Assembly (NCBI GenBank): GCA_963921425.1
Contig: OY992836.1
Span: forward strand, 7,889,825-7,953,824
DNA length: 64,000 nt
Source: Dryas octopetala
Taxonomy: Eukaryota; Streptophyta; Magnoliopsida; Rosales; Rosaceae
Reading direction: 5' to 3'
The notes below the pieces were generated by a model. The model made no database searches, was not told the DNA's origin, and was given only the letters and a program-made list of their open reading frames with translations. This document shows positions 1-11,556 of this stretch, in pieces; the first letter of the stretch is position 1; every line of letters starts with the position of its first letter. A program made the position numbers and the translations under genes.

Positions 1-1555
1 GTGATTTTTGCACTCCCAAAAACTCCATATGCACTCCTTTATTTTTTCAATTTTTTTTAATTTTATATTCATTTTATTTTCCAAAATTACCCTTTTGGCT
101 TGCTTCAACGTGTTTACTCTACAAAATTTTACTATTCTCTCTCTAGTTTGGGACCTTCTTTTCTACTCCAATAGTGTTTTTTTTTTTGGGATGACCATAT
201 CTAAATTCACCCAATCAGCTATCATTAAGTAAATCTTTGATGCTGTTAATGTTTTTTTCTACCTAATTGGAAATGTACCCACAAAAAAGAAATCAAAGTA
301 TGATCCTTAATAACTGGTTTGACAAGCCATAAAGTAAATATGGAGACAATGGACAGAAAAGAAGCTTTGAAGTGGAAAAAAGAGAGAAGATGAAGAAGTA
401 GCAAGAAATTTAAAGAAACAAATAAAGAATAGCAACTGCAGCTTCATTGAACCACCACTTCCTTTCCAATTTTCTCTGTTAGCCTCTTCCTTCTTTGGTC
501 CTTTGGTTTTGGGACACGCTCACCCAACTACCTACCACCAAGTTCAATTTTTTTCTGCGATTGGGAAGTTCTATATTTGACTCTTGCATCTAAAACATTT
601 AAATTCAACTATGATGGTCCATCGCTTTAACGTTGTAATGGTAGATTTGCACCAGCTCGTGTGGCAGTTGTCTTGAATTGTTTGGGTCTAGAGTTGGGTA
701 TAAACTGGAACTTTGGCACTTTATTGAAGTGGGTAAGTGTTGATTTCGACCATACGGTCATCTATGGCAGCCTGGGGTGTGGCTTTCATTGGGATGGTGT
801 TTCAATGTGCATCCATGGCCATTGAAGCAATTTTGTGAAGTATAAACGCGCGGCTCAAGGTAATCCGCTTTGGGAACATAAATATACAAATAAGGTATAA
901 ATAAAGGTATATACGATCAACTTGGCCCAAAAAAAAAAAAAGTATATACGATCAAGAGTAATAGTAAAAAAGATTATGATATTAGAGAATTGTTTAAAAA
1001 AAAAAAAGAGTTCTAAAAATCTTTTTATTGGGACAATGAAAAGAGCAATTTTGGAAAATCAATCAACTAAAAAAAGGACACTACTTGGGTCATCCCTCTC
1101 CCCAAAATCGCAATTTTGGTAATACCGGCGCATAATCGGAACCGTTCATTTTTTAGATCACCTATTATAGATCATCTATGTAAAAAATCAAGTCAATCGG
1201 AAATCGTTTAGTTATATAATTATTGTTGATTAAATAGAAAAAATCAACGGTTTGGTCAAAAATCACTCTTTAATTGAAAATCATCAATTTTTTTACTTAA
1301 TTGACAACAGTTATAGAATCAAACGATTTCCGATTGATTTGATTTTTTACGGAGATGATCTTTAACTGGTTATCTAAAAAATGAACGGTTCCGATCATGC
1401 ACCGGCATTGCCGAAATCGAAATTTGAGGGGATGGGGTGATCTTGAAATATCCCCTAGGAGTGACCCAAATATTATCCCTAAAAAAATATTAAAAGTACA
1501 AAAAACAATGAAGGAGTGCATATGGAGATTTTTGGAGTGCGAAAATCGCCTCCTT
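1..1555. mobile_element. Candidate TIR element, left end cut by window edge
   Basis: Bases about 4-75 (containing CTCCATATGCACTCC) reappear inverted at about 1480-1550 (GGAGTGCATATGGAG), with similar AT-rich sequence continuing inward from both arms. This is what the two arms of one non-autonomous TIR element would look like, but two separate insertions in opposite orientation would look the same. The outer end on the left lies at or beyond the window start, so no target-site duplication can be read. Between the arms, 111-1082 is AT-rich with no coding region I recognise. Confidence 0.45.
1083..1470. mobile_element. MITE-like palindromic element, family M1
   Basis: The two halves are inverted copies. 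The left half reads CTTGGGTCATCC, then GGAACCGTTCATTTTTTAGA, then a block around ATCGTTTAGTTATA. The right half mirrors these with AAAAAATGAACGGTTCC and AGTGACCCAA. The element is about 390 bp and has no coding capacity. A second copy starts at 63829 and runs off the window end, showing this is a family. No clear target-site duplication was found. Confidence 0.7.
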
Positions 1556-2543
1556 AAAAAAAAAATGAGCACAGTATGCCTCCCACTTTGGGTTAAAAAA
1601 AAAGAGAAAAATATCTAATAAAAATATAACAAAATACAAACATAGCACTAAGAATATAAATACAAATACCAATACCTTGGACTCAGGTGTATATATATAA
1701 AACAAAAGAAGAAAAATAAGAAAATACTTATTGCTCAGGTAAAAAAAATGAAAAAAAAAATAATAATAATACACCTTTGGTTCAGATTGATGTGTTCCCA
1801 AACTCCATGTAAAGTATATAAACCAACAAGAAAGTCATAACAACATTTCATAACACCTAACAACATTAGTTAACACAACTATCTAAAATTCAAACTTAAA
1901 TCCCCTCAAATCCAACCTTCTTTTAAGGTATATATACCAATGGTTTCATCACCTCTTATTCAGGTAGAAAAATGTGGAAGAAAAACAAGAACCACAATCA
2001 TGGAGGGCTTAGTGTTGAAAAAAAAAAAAGATCGAAAAAAAAAATAGGAGTAAGAAGAAGAAGATCGAAGATTGATGATGAAGAAGGATAGAAGATTAAG
2101 AAAAAAAAAATCAAAGAAGAAGAAAATAAAAGAAGATCGAAGAAACCACAAACACAACCAAAGCAAAATAATACGTTACTTACCTGTAAGTAAGGATGAA
2201 TGGAAACTTGAAAAACACTGCAAAAAATGTCGTGTGGAACTTTTGAAATTGTTAACCTAAAGAACAGGTGAGGTTGAAGGCCGTTTGAACAACATAAATG
2301 ATGTTTGTAAACCTTCAAACGTTAACACAAAACACTAATTTGGACAACATAATTATATAATAAGGTTTGAAATTTGACAAAAAAAGAGTATGAAAGAAAA
2401 ATATCAAATTTCAATGTCAAACATCAATTAATTAACAAAATAAGAAATGACAATACCTTAAAATAAGACATTAATTGACAACATTAAAATTTCTTTTTTT
2501 AAACTCACAGGTAAAAGAGGAAAATACTAAATGAATTTTCTTC
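1556..2543. other. AT-rich intergenic stretch, no gene seen
   Basis: The sequence is dominated by A-runs and AAG/AAAT-rich low-complexity DNA. The open frames here on both strands encode only K/R-rich or F/L-rich low-complexity peptides, which is what A-runs give by chance. No splice, domain or RNA-gene signal was recognised. Confidence 0.6.
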
Positions 2544-2915
2544 GAGTTAATTACACTTACACCCCTTGAGGTTTATTGTCTTTTCACATACACCCCCTGA
2601 GGTTTCAATAATTACACATACACCCCCTGAGGTTTTAAAACTGTTGCATATAACCCCTACAAGAAAAATAAATAAATAAATAAAAAAGAAAATATTTGTA
2701 TTCAGGTTGGACCTTACACCTTGAATAATCTTATTAGGCTATTTAATCCCTTAGCATGTTTTTTTGCATAATTTCTTATCATTTTCGTCTTACTATAAGG
2801 GGTTATATGTAACAGTTTTAAAACTTCAGGAGGTGTATGTGTAATTATTGAAACCCCAGGGCCGGGGTATATGTGAAAAGACGATAAACCTCAGGGGTGT
2901 AAGTGTAATTAACTC
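2544..2915. mobile_element. Mutator-like MITE with perfect 9-bp TSD
   Basis: The ends are GAGTTAATTACACTTACACC on the left and its near-exact complement ending GTAATTAACTC on the right. The inverted arms extend over 100 bp on each side, with several ACACCCCCTGAGG blocks. The 372-bp element is flanked on both sides by the same 9 bases, ATTTTCTTC (2535-2543 and 2916-2924). Long TIRs plus a 9-bp duplication are the hallmark of Mutator-like elements (family knowledge). There is no coding capacity. Confidence 0.85.
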
Positions 2916-3041
2916 ATTTTCTTCAGAAATTGAATAATCTTACGTGGCAAATTTAAAAAATGGTGTATATCCAATTTTACCGAAAGAAGGAGTAATATCA
3001 AAATGGGTCTCCCAAAATAGAGGTATCTCTAATCAATCCCA

Positions 3042-3085
<44 letters not shown>
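3042..3085 (+). repeat. Poly(A) tract
   Basis: This is an uninterrupted run of about 44 A on the plus strand, roughly 100 bp beyond the stop codon of the minus-strand MYB gene. It may be a microsatellite or the tail of a decayed retroposed sequence. No retrogene body was recognised beside it. Confidence 0.8.
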
Positions 3086-3087
<2 letters not shown>

Positions 3088-3181
3088 CAAAACATAACAG
3101 AACTAGTACTAAGTATATATAAATACTTTTGCAAATACAACTTTTGGTGGTTTTATCTTACACAACAATACTAGTGAATAC

Positions 3182-5380
3182 TTAGGACCTCTGAATCTTA
3201 GTGCTCTCTTCATCTCTCGAAAAATTCCAAAGGTTCTCATAGAAAGAAAAGTCACCGACACGTGTGCCTTCTTCAACAGAATGGACACCTAGTCTTGCCG
3301 ATTGTGCCATATCCTCGTCCCAAAAGTTTGTGAAGAGATTTTCTTCATCTAACAAGGTCTTCCACCAATGAATTCCATTCTCTGTAGGTGGTGATGTTGG
3401 TAATGACATGCTGAAATTCTCTTCTGATTGGATATGTTCTAAAGTTGGAGCTTTACCTTCCAAATGAGGTAACTTTTTGAAGGTTCGTGGTTGAGGTCTT
3501 ATAATTGTGGAGGTAGTTGTTGTTTCTTGACGTTTATCTTTCTTTTTTTCCAGGTCACAAGCCATCTGTTTTCGTTGCTGGGTATTCCAGTAGTTTTTCA
3601 CATCGTTTGCTGTTCTTCCTAGAAGTCTTCCAGCAATTAATGACCACCTTCAATGTATAAATTAAGAAAATGAATGCGTAAGACACTGATGCATTTTTTT
3701 AAAATACTTCTACCCATTTTTTTAAATAGTACATATTTTGGTAAAAAAGTTGAAAAAGGAAAAAAAGAATAAAAGAAAATTAAGGAGAACACACAAAAGA
3801 AAAAAAAAAAGAAAAAAAAGAAAAGGAAATAGATTGCTCAGGTTGTTTTGATTAGTAAATTGACCAGAATGGATTTACTTAATTTGATAAGGATCGATAA
3901 TCATCTTTAAGCCAATATTATTTTCAACTTTTCTTTATTTTACCAAATTCAATCACCAACTTTTTTTCTCCACTTTTGATCACATTTCCAATTGGATTGC
4001 TTATTTTAGGGTGTAAAATCACCATTAAAGCTTATATATTAAGTTTTAACTCTAAAAATTTGGACCATAACCTAAAATCTATGAGTTAAAACCTAATAAC
4101 TAGCTAAGGGATGAACGAGTCTCAATCGCATGTGTTAGTCAAACCAAAAACATGTCACATAAATTGGTAAAAAAAAAAAAAGTTCATAAAAAAGTTGGGC
4201 TAAATAACATTGTCCTTTAATAAATTGCTCACCGCATAATTAATTTAATTTAATCATGTGGTACGTTCTTAAGAATAAGAATTCTAGTAGTTTTCTATAA
4301 GAGAAAAAAAGAAGGTTAAGTCCATTAAAAGAGTGGCAATAAAAAAAAAAAAAAAAAAGAAATAGCCATAGTTTGTACAGTACTCTTAAGCAATAGCCAT
4401 TTCAAAAAAAAAAAAAAAAACCTAAGCAATAGGGTTAGTATTTGTTCTTAGAAGATTTATATTTTCTATGAGACCAACTATCTAGGTTTTATTTATTTAA
4501 ACACAATATATGCTGGAGACTTTGCATTCTGCTTTAATGGATGAAACTTTAGTGTAGCAGTACAATTGAAAAAGATTCTTGAAAAAGTTTATATGAGAAT
4601 ATTATATGCTAATTTCACAAGAATTAAGTTTATCTGAATGAGAATCTTTTACACATAAAATTTTTTTTGTATAGAATTGGCATAAAAGATTTTTGTATCG
4701 GAGTGGATGACCTGATGTGAGAATGACCCGATTCTTATTATAGCATTCATGAAAAAGTATCACATGTGAAAGCTCAGAGTAGCTTTGTCAATCAAGTACA
4801 AAAATAATATATATTAAGAAAAGCAGTAGTGATATTGGTCCCTACCTGTTTCCTAACAGCTTATGAAGCCTGATTATTAGATCTATTTCATCCTCTGTAA
4901 ATTCTCCTCTCTTGATATTTGGCTTCAAGTAGTTCAGCCACCTTAGTCTACAACTTTTCCTACATCTGTTTAATCCTGCATATATAAAAAGAAATTACAG
5001 TTTTAGCTTTTGGAAGAATATATATGGCCTTTCTTTTTAAGGTTGGATCCAACCTACAGTTTAAAGGTTGGTGCATAGTTGCTATTACAGTAAGCAACTT
5101 ATATTGGTTGCATTGAGGGCAATAGAGTGAGGAAAATATTGGTCTCCATAGTCCACTTTTCTTGTCTCAGGAGCTAGCCAGCAAGAGGTCCCTTACAGGG
5201 GAATTGCATGTGACTTAATTCCTTTCTTTGTTCAAATACATGAATGTTATATAAAATACCTGCTTTAAGAGGGACCTGGTGCCATTTTCCTTCTCCATGC
5301 TTCCCAATGAAGTGCCTCAGAAGATCATCTTCCTCTTTAGTCCATGCACCTTTTCTCACACCAAACAAATTACCCTCCAT
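3182..5380 (-). CDS. R2R3-MYB transcription factor, anthocyanin (subgroup 6) type, copy 1
   Basis: Three exons, complement(join(3182..3647,4846..4975,5260..5380)), encode 238 aa. All introns are GT-AG; exon 2 is the usual 130 nt; introns are 1198 and 284 bp. The start is the family-typical MEG rather than an in-frame ATG 69 nt upstream. R2 (about residues 10-59) has W13, W33 and W53; R3 (62-106) has F66, W85 and W104. The bHLH-partner motif [DE]Lx2[RK]x3Lx6Lx3R is complete (D72 to R91), the dicot anthocyanin box ANDV is at 97-100, and the subgroup-6 motif RPQPRTF is at 134-140. By family, it activates flavonoid/anthocyanin genes in the nucleus with a bHLH and a WD40 partner. One oddity is Leu93, where GRLPGRT normally has Pro. 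It looks intact; a paralogue lies at 16801-25731. Identity as an R2R3-MYB is near certain; the pigment role is inferred from motifs. Confidence 0.93.
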
Positions 5381-5562
5381 CTGGTGATGGATGTCAGATT
5401 GTGAGTGACTAATGCTTAGAAGCAACCAGTCTTTTCTTTTTTTGGCCATAGAAGCAACCAGTCTAAATAGAAGGATTATTCGGAATCCAACTCTATCTAC
5501 TCAACACGTCGGTAAATAAATATTGAATGTGATACATGCATACATGTACCAAGTGATTCTAA

Positions 5563-5756
5563 GGCCAGCGACGTGCATTTTTGGCATCCACTCAAAGAAA
5601 ACACGACGAGTCGTACGGATCGAATAATCAGAGTTAAAAATTTTATCATCAATACTGAGTATTGAATATGATCTATACATGCAGCTTTACTTGAACGCGT
5701 GCAGCCTCCAGACGCGACCTACCTAAATGTTCTAATCCCACCGTCGACGTGCATTT
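5563..5756 (-). promoter_or_regulatory. Repeated ACGT-core block upstream of MYB copy 1
   Basis: CGACGTGCATTT occurs at 5569-5580 and again at 5745-5756, each followed by a related (G/C)CATCCA or TATCCA block. The first lies within GGCCAGCGACGTGC (5563-5576), which is also found exactly at 25824-25837 upstream of MYB copy 2. The ACGT core is the type bound by bZIP and bHLH factors (general knowledge). The block lies about 190 and 370 bp before the start codon. Function is inferred from conservation between paralogues only. Confidence 0.45.
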
Positions 5757-5943
5757 CTGCTATCCAAGCAAAACAGAAGAAAAAACAGAAGAAACAAAAG
5801 AGAAGAAGAGAAAAGTGAGAAAAACTGAAAAGAGAACGGACTAGAAGGGAGTGAAAGATTTGAAATTACGGCCTTTTAGATTTTAGTCTATGAAAAAAGA
5901 TTAAATATTCAATAAGACCTTGTGCAAAACTAAAAATTGATTT

Positions 5944-6621
5944 AGGCCCGTTTGGGATTGCGGTGGAAGACCCAAAAGCTGTTGTGGATGACTTTTGAAA
6001 ACTGCTTGGTGTTTGGTAAAAAAATTAAAAACTGCTTTTTCCCACAATTCTCAACTCCCCACAACAAAAACAGAAAGCAGGTTTCTAGGTGCTTTTGAAA
6101 GCTGCAGTGAATCACAACAACAATGAATATTTTATTTTACCCATAATATCCTCATTGATTTCTATATTTTTAATTTGTTTATTTTAAATTAAAAAATATG
6201 TCCATTGTTAGTTATATTTTATATTGTGATAATTAATTATAATATTTTATTTGCACGATTAAAATTATAATATACCTAAAAAAATAATAGACATACTTAT
6301 TTAATAATGTTGTTCTTAGAAAAATTAATGCTAATAAAAATTTGTAGCCAAAAATTTTAAAAATAAGTAAAACACATGTTATTTTTACCAAACAAATAAG
6401 TGAAATACACTTTTAGCATCATGTCTATTTTAATAATTATTCACAGTCAGCACTTTTACATTAACATTTACCAAACACTTTGATACTGTTTTTTGCACTC
6501 ACAGCACTTTTGAAAACATAGTTTACCAAACACTCAGCTGCTTTACTTTACAGCTGACTTTACTTCACAGCTGTTTTACCTCACAGCTGTTTTTTCACAC
6601 AGCAATACCAAACTGGCCCTA
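5944..6621. mobile_element. MITE family M2, GGCCCGTTTGG ends, copy 1
   Basis: The left end reads GGCCCGTTTGGGATTGC and the right end reads GCAATACCAAACTGGCCC, forming imperfect inverted termini. Both ends abut TTA/TAA, and the interior is AT-rich without coding frames. A second copy lies inverted at about 20075-20715 inside intron 2 of MYB copy 2, sharing CAGCTGT, GTTTGGTAAA and CAATTCTCAAC blocks. The terminus and TWA-like flanks suggest a Tourist/PIF-Harbinger type, but a hAT origin is not excluded. Confidence 0.7.
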
Positions 6622-8313
6622 AGTTTTTAGACTATTGTTCACATCAGCAGGATCATTGTTTTTTAATATTATATCATTAGTTTATTTGTTTCCGAAATAC
6701 CCTTGTGATTAAATATTTAATTTTTTTATATTCCACATTTGTAGGAGCTAATTTAGGATTGATTTACTAATTGACTCGTCTAATAATGTAAGATAATTGT
6801 ATCCTAAAAAGCAAAATATTCCAAAACCAAAATTAATGATCAAGATTAGAATCATCATGCATAAAATACCAGAGAAATAAATAAAAGTAAAAATAAAATA
6901 TAAAGAATGTACCTAAAGAAAATATCTCTCAAAAAAAGTACCTAAAGGAAATATTTAAATTAAGTACATGCAGAAAGAAATACCTAAATAAAGTACAAAA
7001 AGAAAATACCAAAACAAATGAATATAGCCAAAAAGAAATTATCAAAACAAATGAATATACCCAACAAAGCACCAGCACGATATGAAAGAGTTAAAATTTC
7101 GTACTACTCCATTGGGACCAATGGACCACGATGTTGCATGTGCAGCCTTATTAGACTTGTAAAATACATAATAAACAATACTGTTTTATTGATTAATTAA
7201 GTTATGGTAACTAAATCAAAATCAGTCAAATGAGAATGTACGTGTGGAGAGTTTCGTATATTTGTTATTCGTGAATCCAATGACTACAATATACAAGAAA
7301 ACAGATGTATGTGTCAGGTGCAGTTAATTGTATAATTTACATTGTCAGCCAACAAGCACAAACACAGTTATGCGAGATTTATAGGTGAAATACATTCTCA
7401 ACATTCATCACCAAAAATAATAAGTAAATATAGAGATAGTAAGTGTGAGGTGCAGCTCATTTGGTCGTAATAAAGTTGGACAGAGCGAGGTCACTATCCA
7501 TTATTTATTGAATCACAGAGATCTACTTTCATTTTCCAAAATGACAAAATGAATTTGAAAATGGCAGTTGCTTGAAGGGCATCTGAACAATAGATTGAAT
7601 ACAGCAATAATTGAGTTTGTCATTGCCTGTATATTAAATATCAATGGCATTTTGTCATAGTTGGAGTTTGTCCCCCTTATTGTTAAGATTATTTAATTTA
7701 GGGATTAGATTTCAACCTAAAAGTGTACGTATACGTAGATATTGTTTATTTTACCATTTTAAGTTTTTAATGATATAGGGATCGACTTATAACTTTAGTA
7801 AGTAATAAATACATTCGAAGTCTTAAGTTTTGACTCAGTACTCCTTTTCCAATATTTGATCAAAATGAAAAGAAAAAGAAAAATCAAGGATAGAGGCGTT
7901 CATTTTCCACATTATTAATTGACCAATGGAACTTTGCTTATCATTTGTAGAATTCGAATTTGGGTATATATTGCTCAACACTGTTAACCTGAGACTTGTA
8001 TTGATGTATCTAGCTAGCTTTGAGTTTTACTATTAATCTCTAACCTTGGATGTTCTGACCAATGTACAAAAATTAATGGAGCAGAAACTAAGCTATACCA
8101 TGTATACGTACCCACAAGGCAACAACAAACACATTAAAAATTTGGATGAAATTCCAACAAATTATTGACTCACATTGATCGTTTTTTAAAACAATTTGGT
8201 GAATAAATTGACTAAATTTTTTTTATTTGGGGGCAATTAGACATACGAGTCCTAATTGAGAAAAGGTAAAATTGACTATTAACCTAAAAGAACATTAAAG
8301 TTGTTATTTTCCT
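6622..8313. other. Intergenic stretch, no gene seen
   Basis: About 1.7 kb of AT-rich sequence. Short open frames (for example 7018-7200) have no recognisable domain and no splice partners that I could see. No tRNA, rRNA or repeat family was recognised here. Confidence 0.5.
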
Positions 8314-9877
8314 AAGAGCAAATTATCCGTAAGTACCTCAACTATATACTGATTTTCAACTTAGTACCCAAACTTTGAAAACTTGACAAAAAGTACTTCA
8401 ACTTTCATTTTGTGTTAAAATAGTACATCCGTTAGTTTTTCTATCAAATAAACCGTTATCAGATGACGTGGCAGGACTATTTTCGTCTTTTTCCCCACAT
8501 TTAAAAGATAATAATATTTTTAAAAGAGCAAATTACAATTTAGTACTTTAACTATACACTAACTTTCAACTTAGTACCCAAACTTTGAAAACCTGACAAA
8601 AAAGTATCTCAACTTTTATTTTGTGTCATAATAGTATCTCCGTTAGTTTTTCTGTCAAATGAACCATTATCTGTTGACGTGGCAGGGGTATTTTCATCTT
8701 TTTGCTCACATTTAAAAGATAATAATATTTTTAAAAACTTTTGAATAAAAAAAATTCTTAAAAATTAAAACTTTTAAAAATTTAAAAAAATTTTGGGGGA
8801 TGGACATGGAGGGTCGGGGTTGGGTAAGGGGGGTGAGGAGGCTGGGTTGGGGTTGGGGTGGGTCGGGGAGGGGCTGTATGAGAGTGTTGGGGAGGGGTTG
8901 GGTGGGGGGTGCGACGGGGCTGGGGGTTGGGGGGAGGGGTGTGATGGGACTGGGGGTGGGGGTAGGGGGAGAGGGTGGGTTGGGCAGGGAGAGCTGGGAG
9001 GATGGATGGGGGTTGGGGTGGGGTGGGGTGGGGGGAGAGGGTGGGTTGGGCGGGGAGAAGTGGGAGGATGGGTGGGGACTGGGGTGGAGGTTGGGTTGGG
9101 TTGGGTAGGGAGAGGTGGGAGAATGGGTAGGGGTGGGGAGGGGAGGAGATAGGTGGGGGCGGGAAGGGGAGATGATGGGTGGGGGAGGGCTGGAGTGGGA
9201 GGGAGAGGGTGGGTCGGGCAAGGAGAGGGGCTGGTTGGGGGGGTGCGACAGGGTTGGGGTTGGGGGGGAAGGGGTTCAACGGGACTGGGGTGGGGGGAGA
9301 GGGTGGGTCGGGCAAGGAGAGGGGCTGGGGTGGGGGAGGGGAGGGGGACGGGGCTGGGGTTGAGGAGTGATGCTGCATGGGGCAAGGCTGGGGGAGGGGG
9401 AGGGGGAAAGGTTTTTATTTTAAGAAATTTTTTTATTTTTATTTTTTTAAGAAATTTGTTTAGTAAAATGTTTTTCAAAATATTATTATCTTTTAAATGT
9501 GTGAAAAAAGACGAAAATACTTCTGCCACGTCAACAGATAATGGTTCATTTGACAGAAAAACTAACGGAAATACTATTTTGACACAAAATGAAAATTGAG
9601 GTACTTTTTTGTCATGTTTTCAAAGTTGGGGAACTAAGTTGAAAGTCAGTATATAGTTAAGATACTAAATTGTAATTTACTCTTTTAAAAATATTATTAT
9701 CATTTAAATGTGGGGAAAAAGAAAAAAAATACCGCTACCACGTCAGCAGATAACGGTTTATTTGACAGAAAAACTAACGAAGGTACTATTTTAACACAAA
9801 ATAAAAGTTGAGGTACTTTTCTCAGTTAAAAATTAGGGTATAATTGAAATAATTAGGAATAATTTGCTCTTTTCTCA
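8314..9877. mobile_element. Fold-back element with doubled arms and G-rich core
   Basis: Each arm contains two diverged tandem copies of a unit of about 210 bp. The left arm units start AGAGCAAATTA at about 8314 and 8525. The right arm carries the reverse complements, ending TAATTTGCTCTT near 9873. Shared blocks include AACTTAGTACCCAAACTTTG, GACGTGGCAGG and AAAAGATAATAATATTTTTA. Between the arms lies a G-rich core. I found no convincing target-site duplication, so the superfamily is open. The long proline-rich and glycine-rich open frames here are artefacts of the core. Confidence 0.8.
8793..9410 (+). repeat. G-rich degenerate minisatellite
   Basis: About 600 bp of plus-strand G-rich sequence built from variants of GGGAGAGGGTGGGTTGGGC. 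Runs of 3-9 G are spaced closely enough for many overlapping potential G-quadruplexes. It forms the loop of the fold-back element at 8314-9877. The overlapping open frames on both strands show only G/W/V or P/S/T/H composition. Confidence 0.85.
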
Positions 9878-10161
9878 GTTAGCATACTAAATAATTTGAA
9901 TTGCACTGAAATTATTTCTCCTTTTTATATAATATCAGTTTAGCTGGAAAGTAGCGAAAAGTATTTGACATCAACATTTTCGTGTGTTGTCTGCTACTAC
10001 TATTCCTCATTGAATGAGTCAGATCCATGCATTGCTCGCTTATATATATCACGACAGGAAATTACCTTTCATGCATTGATTCTTGAACCCTCGCCTTCAT
10101 CGATAGTACCTTTCATGCATCTTTTGGTTGATGTCCACAAAACAAAATAAGTTACGTATCC

Positions 10162-10320
10162 ACATTTTTCTTTTGGTATTTGTCAACTTAAAATGCCACC
10201 ACTTCTCTCTTTTCCCCGGAACTGTACGTAGTAAGAGGAAAAGCGTCCAAATTAATTTCTATTTTCTATGTTGCGCGCTGTCTGCATGTATATGTGTCTC
10301 ATTTTTCTCTGTTTCTTCTA
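10162..10320. repeat. Direct repeat D1, copy 1
   Basis: This block, starting near CATTTTTCTTTTGGTATTTG and containing GGAAAAGCGTCCA and GTTGCGCGCTGTCTGCAT, is repeated in the same orientation at 11211-11375 with about 90% identity by eye. A more diverged third copy occurs at about 49885-49930. The sequence between the first two copies (10321-11210) starts TAGGGTGGGCC, resembling a hAT terminus, and contains AT-rich and CCGTATCG/ATCCCGTACCG blocks. Confidence 0.75.
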
Positions 10321-10824
10321 GGGTGGGCCTTAAGATCGAAAATACCAAAATCATACCGTTCCTTGTCATTCCGTATCGTTTAGTCTCATCCCGTTTTTTT
10401 TTTTTTTAATCTCGTACCGATCTCAAACGGGATGGGATCGGTCCTGAAGATTCAATACCGAGATAGTCGCATCCCGTACCGATAAATTAAAATTTAATTA
10501 AAAATTCATTTATTTAATTTAATGGGCCCAAATATCACTAAGCCCAATTCATTTTTTAACTTGGATTTAGAAGATGAACCTTGTCTTGAAGAACTTGAAT
10601 TTTATGAAATTGTTGAAGCAGTTAATGTTTTGTTTATTATCTTAAACTTTACATGGTTTTCTTTGTAAGTTTGTATTTTGTTTTGTAAGTTTCATGGACT
10701 AAGTTACTAATTGCTATGAATTATTTTGTGTAGAATATGCAAGTACTACCATTAATGACACTTGTAGTTTGAAGAGTTCAAATCCAAAAGCAAAGGGAAA
10801 GTAATTTGGATTTCAATTACTTAT

Positions 10825-11045
10825 AAGTTTGAGATGTAATAAGTCATAAGGCTTAATTTTAATTTCTGAGTTTGAGATGTAATAAGCCATAAGGCTTAAT
10901 TATGTTTGTTGTGTTTGTGATGTCATAAGCCATATGCTTAATTATGTTTTTCAGTTTTTTTTTTTTAGTTTGGGATGTAATAAGTCATAAGGCTTAATTA
11001 TGTTTTTTATGGATTTGGTAAATAAGCCATGAGGCTTAATTGTGA
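10825..11045 (+). repeat. Short tandem repeat, ATGTAATAAG(T/C)CATAAGGCTTAAT unit
   Basis: Four to five variable copies of a unit containing ATAAGYCATAAGGCTTAAT are spaced at 50-70 bp. They lie inside the segment flanked by direct repeat D1 and are followed by a short TTGAA-rich array (11050-11200). There is no coding signal. Confidence 0.7.
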
Positions 11046-11210
11046 TTTACTGATTTATGAGTTTATGTTTGAACTTTGAAACTTTGAAACTTTGAATATA
11101 TGAATTGTTGAAGTTTATGTTGCATTGTTGTTTATTTGAATTTTGAATTGTTGAATAATTGAATAATTGAATTGTTGAAGTCTTGAAGATGAATTTTCAA
11201 TCTTGAATAA

Positions 11211-11375
11211 AAACATTTTTCTTTTGGTATTTGTCAACTCAAATGCCACCACTTCTCTCTTTTTCCCGGAATTCTACGTAGCAAGAGGAAAAGCGTCCAC
11301 ATTAATTTCCATTTTCTATGTTGCGCGCTGTCTGCATATATGTATACGTGTCCCATTTTCCTTTGTTTCTTCCTC
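11211..11375. repeat. Direct repeat D1, copy 2
   Basis: Same orientation as 10162-10320. It continues into TTCCTCTTTTTAAAGA, which the copy at about 49885-49930 also shares but the first copy lacks. So the first copy is interrupted at TTTCTTCTAGGG, where foreign sequence begins. Confidence 0.75.
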
Positions 11376-11556
11376 TTTTTAAAGAAGGGAACCTTTGTGG
11401 TGCAATTAACATATCTAGATTTAATTTTGGAACACTACATCTTTGCGAAGAAAAATGTGGACACCGCCAATATTCAAGGATTAAAGGCATGACTTTATCA
11501 CATGCATGGTGTCTGCAATGAGAGAATAACTTACTTACAACGGAGTTAATAACATG

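Noticed and set aside
5381..5449. Upstream in-frame ATG adding 23 residues to MYB copy 1
   Set aside because: Family members start at MEG directly before the R2 repeat, and the added residues show no conservation with copy 2.
8712..9599. Long overlapping proline-rich (minus) and glycine-rich (plus) open frames
   Set aside because: They are open in several frames and on both strands because the DNA is a G-rich repeat without stop codons; composition only, no domain, and they sit in a fold-back element.
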